13,449 nt of DNA from Bacillota bacterium (GTDB lineage: Bacteria > Bacillota > Bacilli > Alicyclobacillales > SLC66), in the NCBI GenBank assembly GCA_021820825.1, contig JAKADD010000023.1:1-13449 (forward strand), written 5' to 3'. Under the pieces are notes generated by a model. The model had not been told where the DNA came from. It made no database searches and saw nothing but the letters and a program-made list of their open reading frames with translations. Numbering within the stretch: the stretch's first letter is position 1; each line of letters begins with the position of its first letter. A program made the translations under genes and the position numbers. Shown here piece by piece: positions 12,803 to 13,449 of this stretch.

Positions 12803-13306
12803 TTAAAAATGGCGACGGCCAAGGCCCGCCACTTTCACGCCGAGGCCGTTATTGTAGACGAGATCTCCGCCCAGATGCCCCGTATAGGTCACGAATACCA
12901 ACCCCACCACGGAAATGAGCAGCGCTCCCAGAACGACGCGACTTGGTTTGCGGCGGCGGGTTACAAACCGGATGGCGAATGCAATCAGGAAGATCACCCC
13001 GGTGGTTTCTCCGAAGAAGCGATGGGTGGCCAGCAAGGCCGCCACTGGTGGTGTGATGACGTCGTAGTGTTCACTGACGACACCCGCCACACCCGCGGCA
13101 ATGGTGGACAGCACGCCCAGACCGAGTAGCAGAAACCCGGCTCGCTCATAAAAATTGTCCTTTTTGAAGTACGCGATGACTTCTGTAAGAACTGCGAGAT
13201 ACAGGATTGCAATCGTGAAATGGACGACCATGGGATGAATGGTAGCAGGCAGCAGGTACAGCAGATTGTAAATAGGGGTAAGGATAGGAACCGCCCTCCA
13301 TTTCAT
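12803..13306 (-). CDS. DUF2231 family membrane protein
   Basis: The product has 167 residues from ATG 13306; the ribosome site is weak (AAGAAAG), so a start nearer the first helix is possible. Four membrane helices: LLPATIHPMVVHFTIAILYL, FLLLGLGVLSTIAAGVAGVV, GVIFLIAFAIRF and VVLGALLISVVGLVFVTY. The family marks are HPMVVHFTIAIL at the start, the central ATHRFFGET, and the end TGHLGGDLVYNNGLGVKV (usual form TGxxGGxLVYxxGxGV). The conserved histidines near the membrane have led to suggestions of haem or metal binding, but the function is not established. It stands alone on the minus strand, convergent with kynB, with no terminator in the 6-base gap. Confidence 0.88.
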   Translation of the reverse strand: MKWRAVPILTPIYNLLYLLPATIHPMVVHFTIAILYLAVLTEVIAYFKKDNFYERAGFLLLGLGVLSTIAAGVAGVVSEHYDVITPPVAALLATHRFFGETTGVIFLIAFAIRFVTRRRKPSRVVLGALLISVVGLVFVTYTGHLGGDLVYNNGLGVKVAGLGRRHF

Positions 13307-13449
13307 GCTTTCTTACTGGTTGCGCATAATTCTCTTCGCTATCCTAGCATAAGCTGGGGGCCTGTACCTGAAGAACTTGAAGTCCGGTCGTGGCGATTTT
13401 GTGACTGGGAAATAGCGCAACACGCAGCGGCGCACCTAAACGAGTGCGC
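13307..13449. other. Upstream region of the DUF2231 gene
   Basis: No gene is recognised up to the window edge. It presumably holds the DUF2231 promoter, but I cannot pick out convincing -35/-10 boxes. Confidence 0.3.

Overview
The window looks like Bacillota (Gram-positive, mid-GC). It carries a B. subtilis-type YkoEDC ECF transporter behind a TPP riboswitch, a SatD/DUF3307 gene pair, strong purine-rich ribosome binding sites and a selenocysteine tRNA. An Alicyclobacillaceae-like organism would fit, but that is a guess from gene style, not a database result.

Left part (1-6300): an accessory, decaying region. It begins with the 3' part of an XRE-ImmA/IrrE gene whose metal site reads HELGQ instead of HELGH, followed by a stub of its PIN-type partner. 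Next come a fragment of a group II intron reverse transcriptase, a frameshifted excisionase-type HTH antitoxin overlapping a broken VapC-like PIN toxin, and a truncated NAD(P) sugar-epimerase gene. The epimerase diverges from an intact TetR regulator, with two matching palindromic operators between them. A probable flavin-reductase remnant and a promoter-driven ribbon-helix-helix gene follow. The part ends with two tandem integrase arm-domain genes (the first frameshifted, the second being the N-terminus of the integrase), the tyrosine integrase itself (one in-frame TAA), a strong terminator, and the 3' end of tRNA-Sec (selC) on the minus strand. The simplest reading is an integrative element that entered selC and then lost mobility.

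Middle part (6300-8580): chromosomal backbone on the minus strand, namely satD, a DUF3307 membrane protein and tRNA-Sec.

Right part (8580-12800): a thiamin-related operon on the plus strand. A promoter is followed by a TPP aptamer, a terminator with a visible antiterminator pairing, ykoE (S component), one 894-residue gene fusing both ECF ATPases and the EcfT membrane subunit, and a KynB-type formamidase. The ECF genes together make a complete vitamin-precursor importer switched off by TPP. The formamidase sits in the same transcription unit and may act on a formylated substrate linked to this uptake. A convergent DUF2231 membrane protein closes the window.
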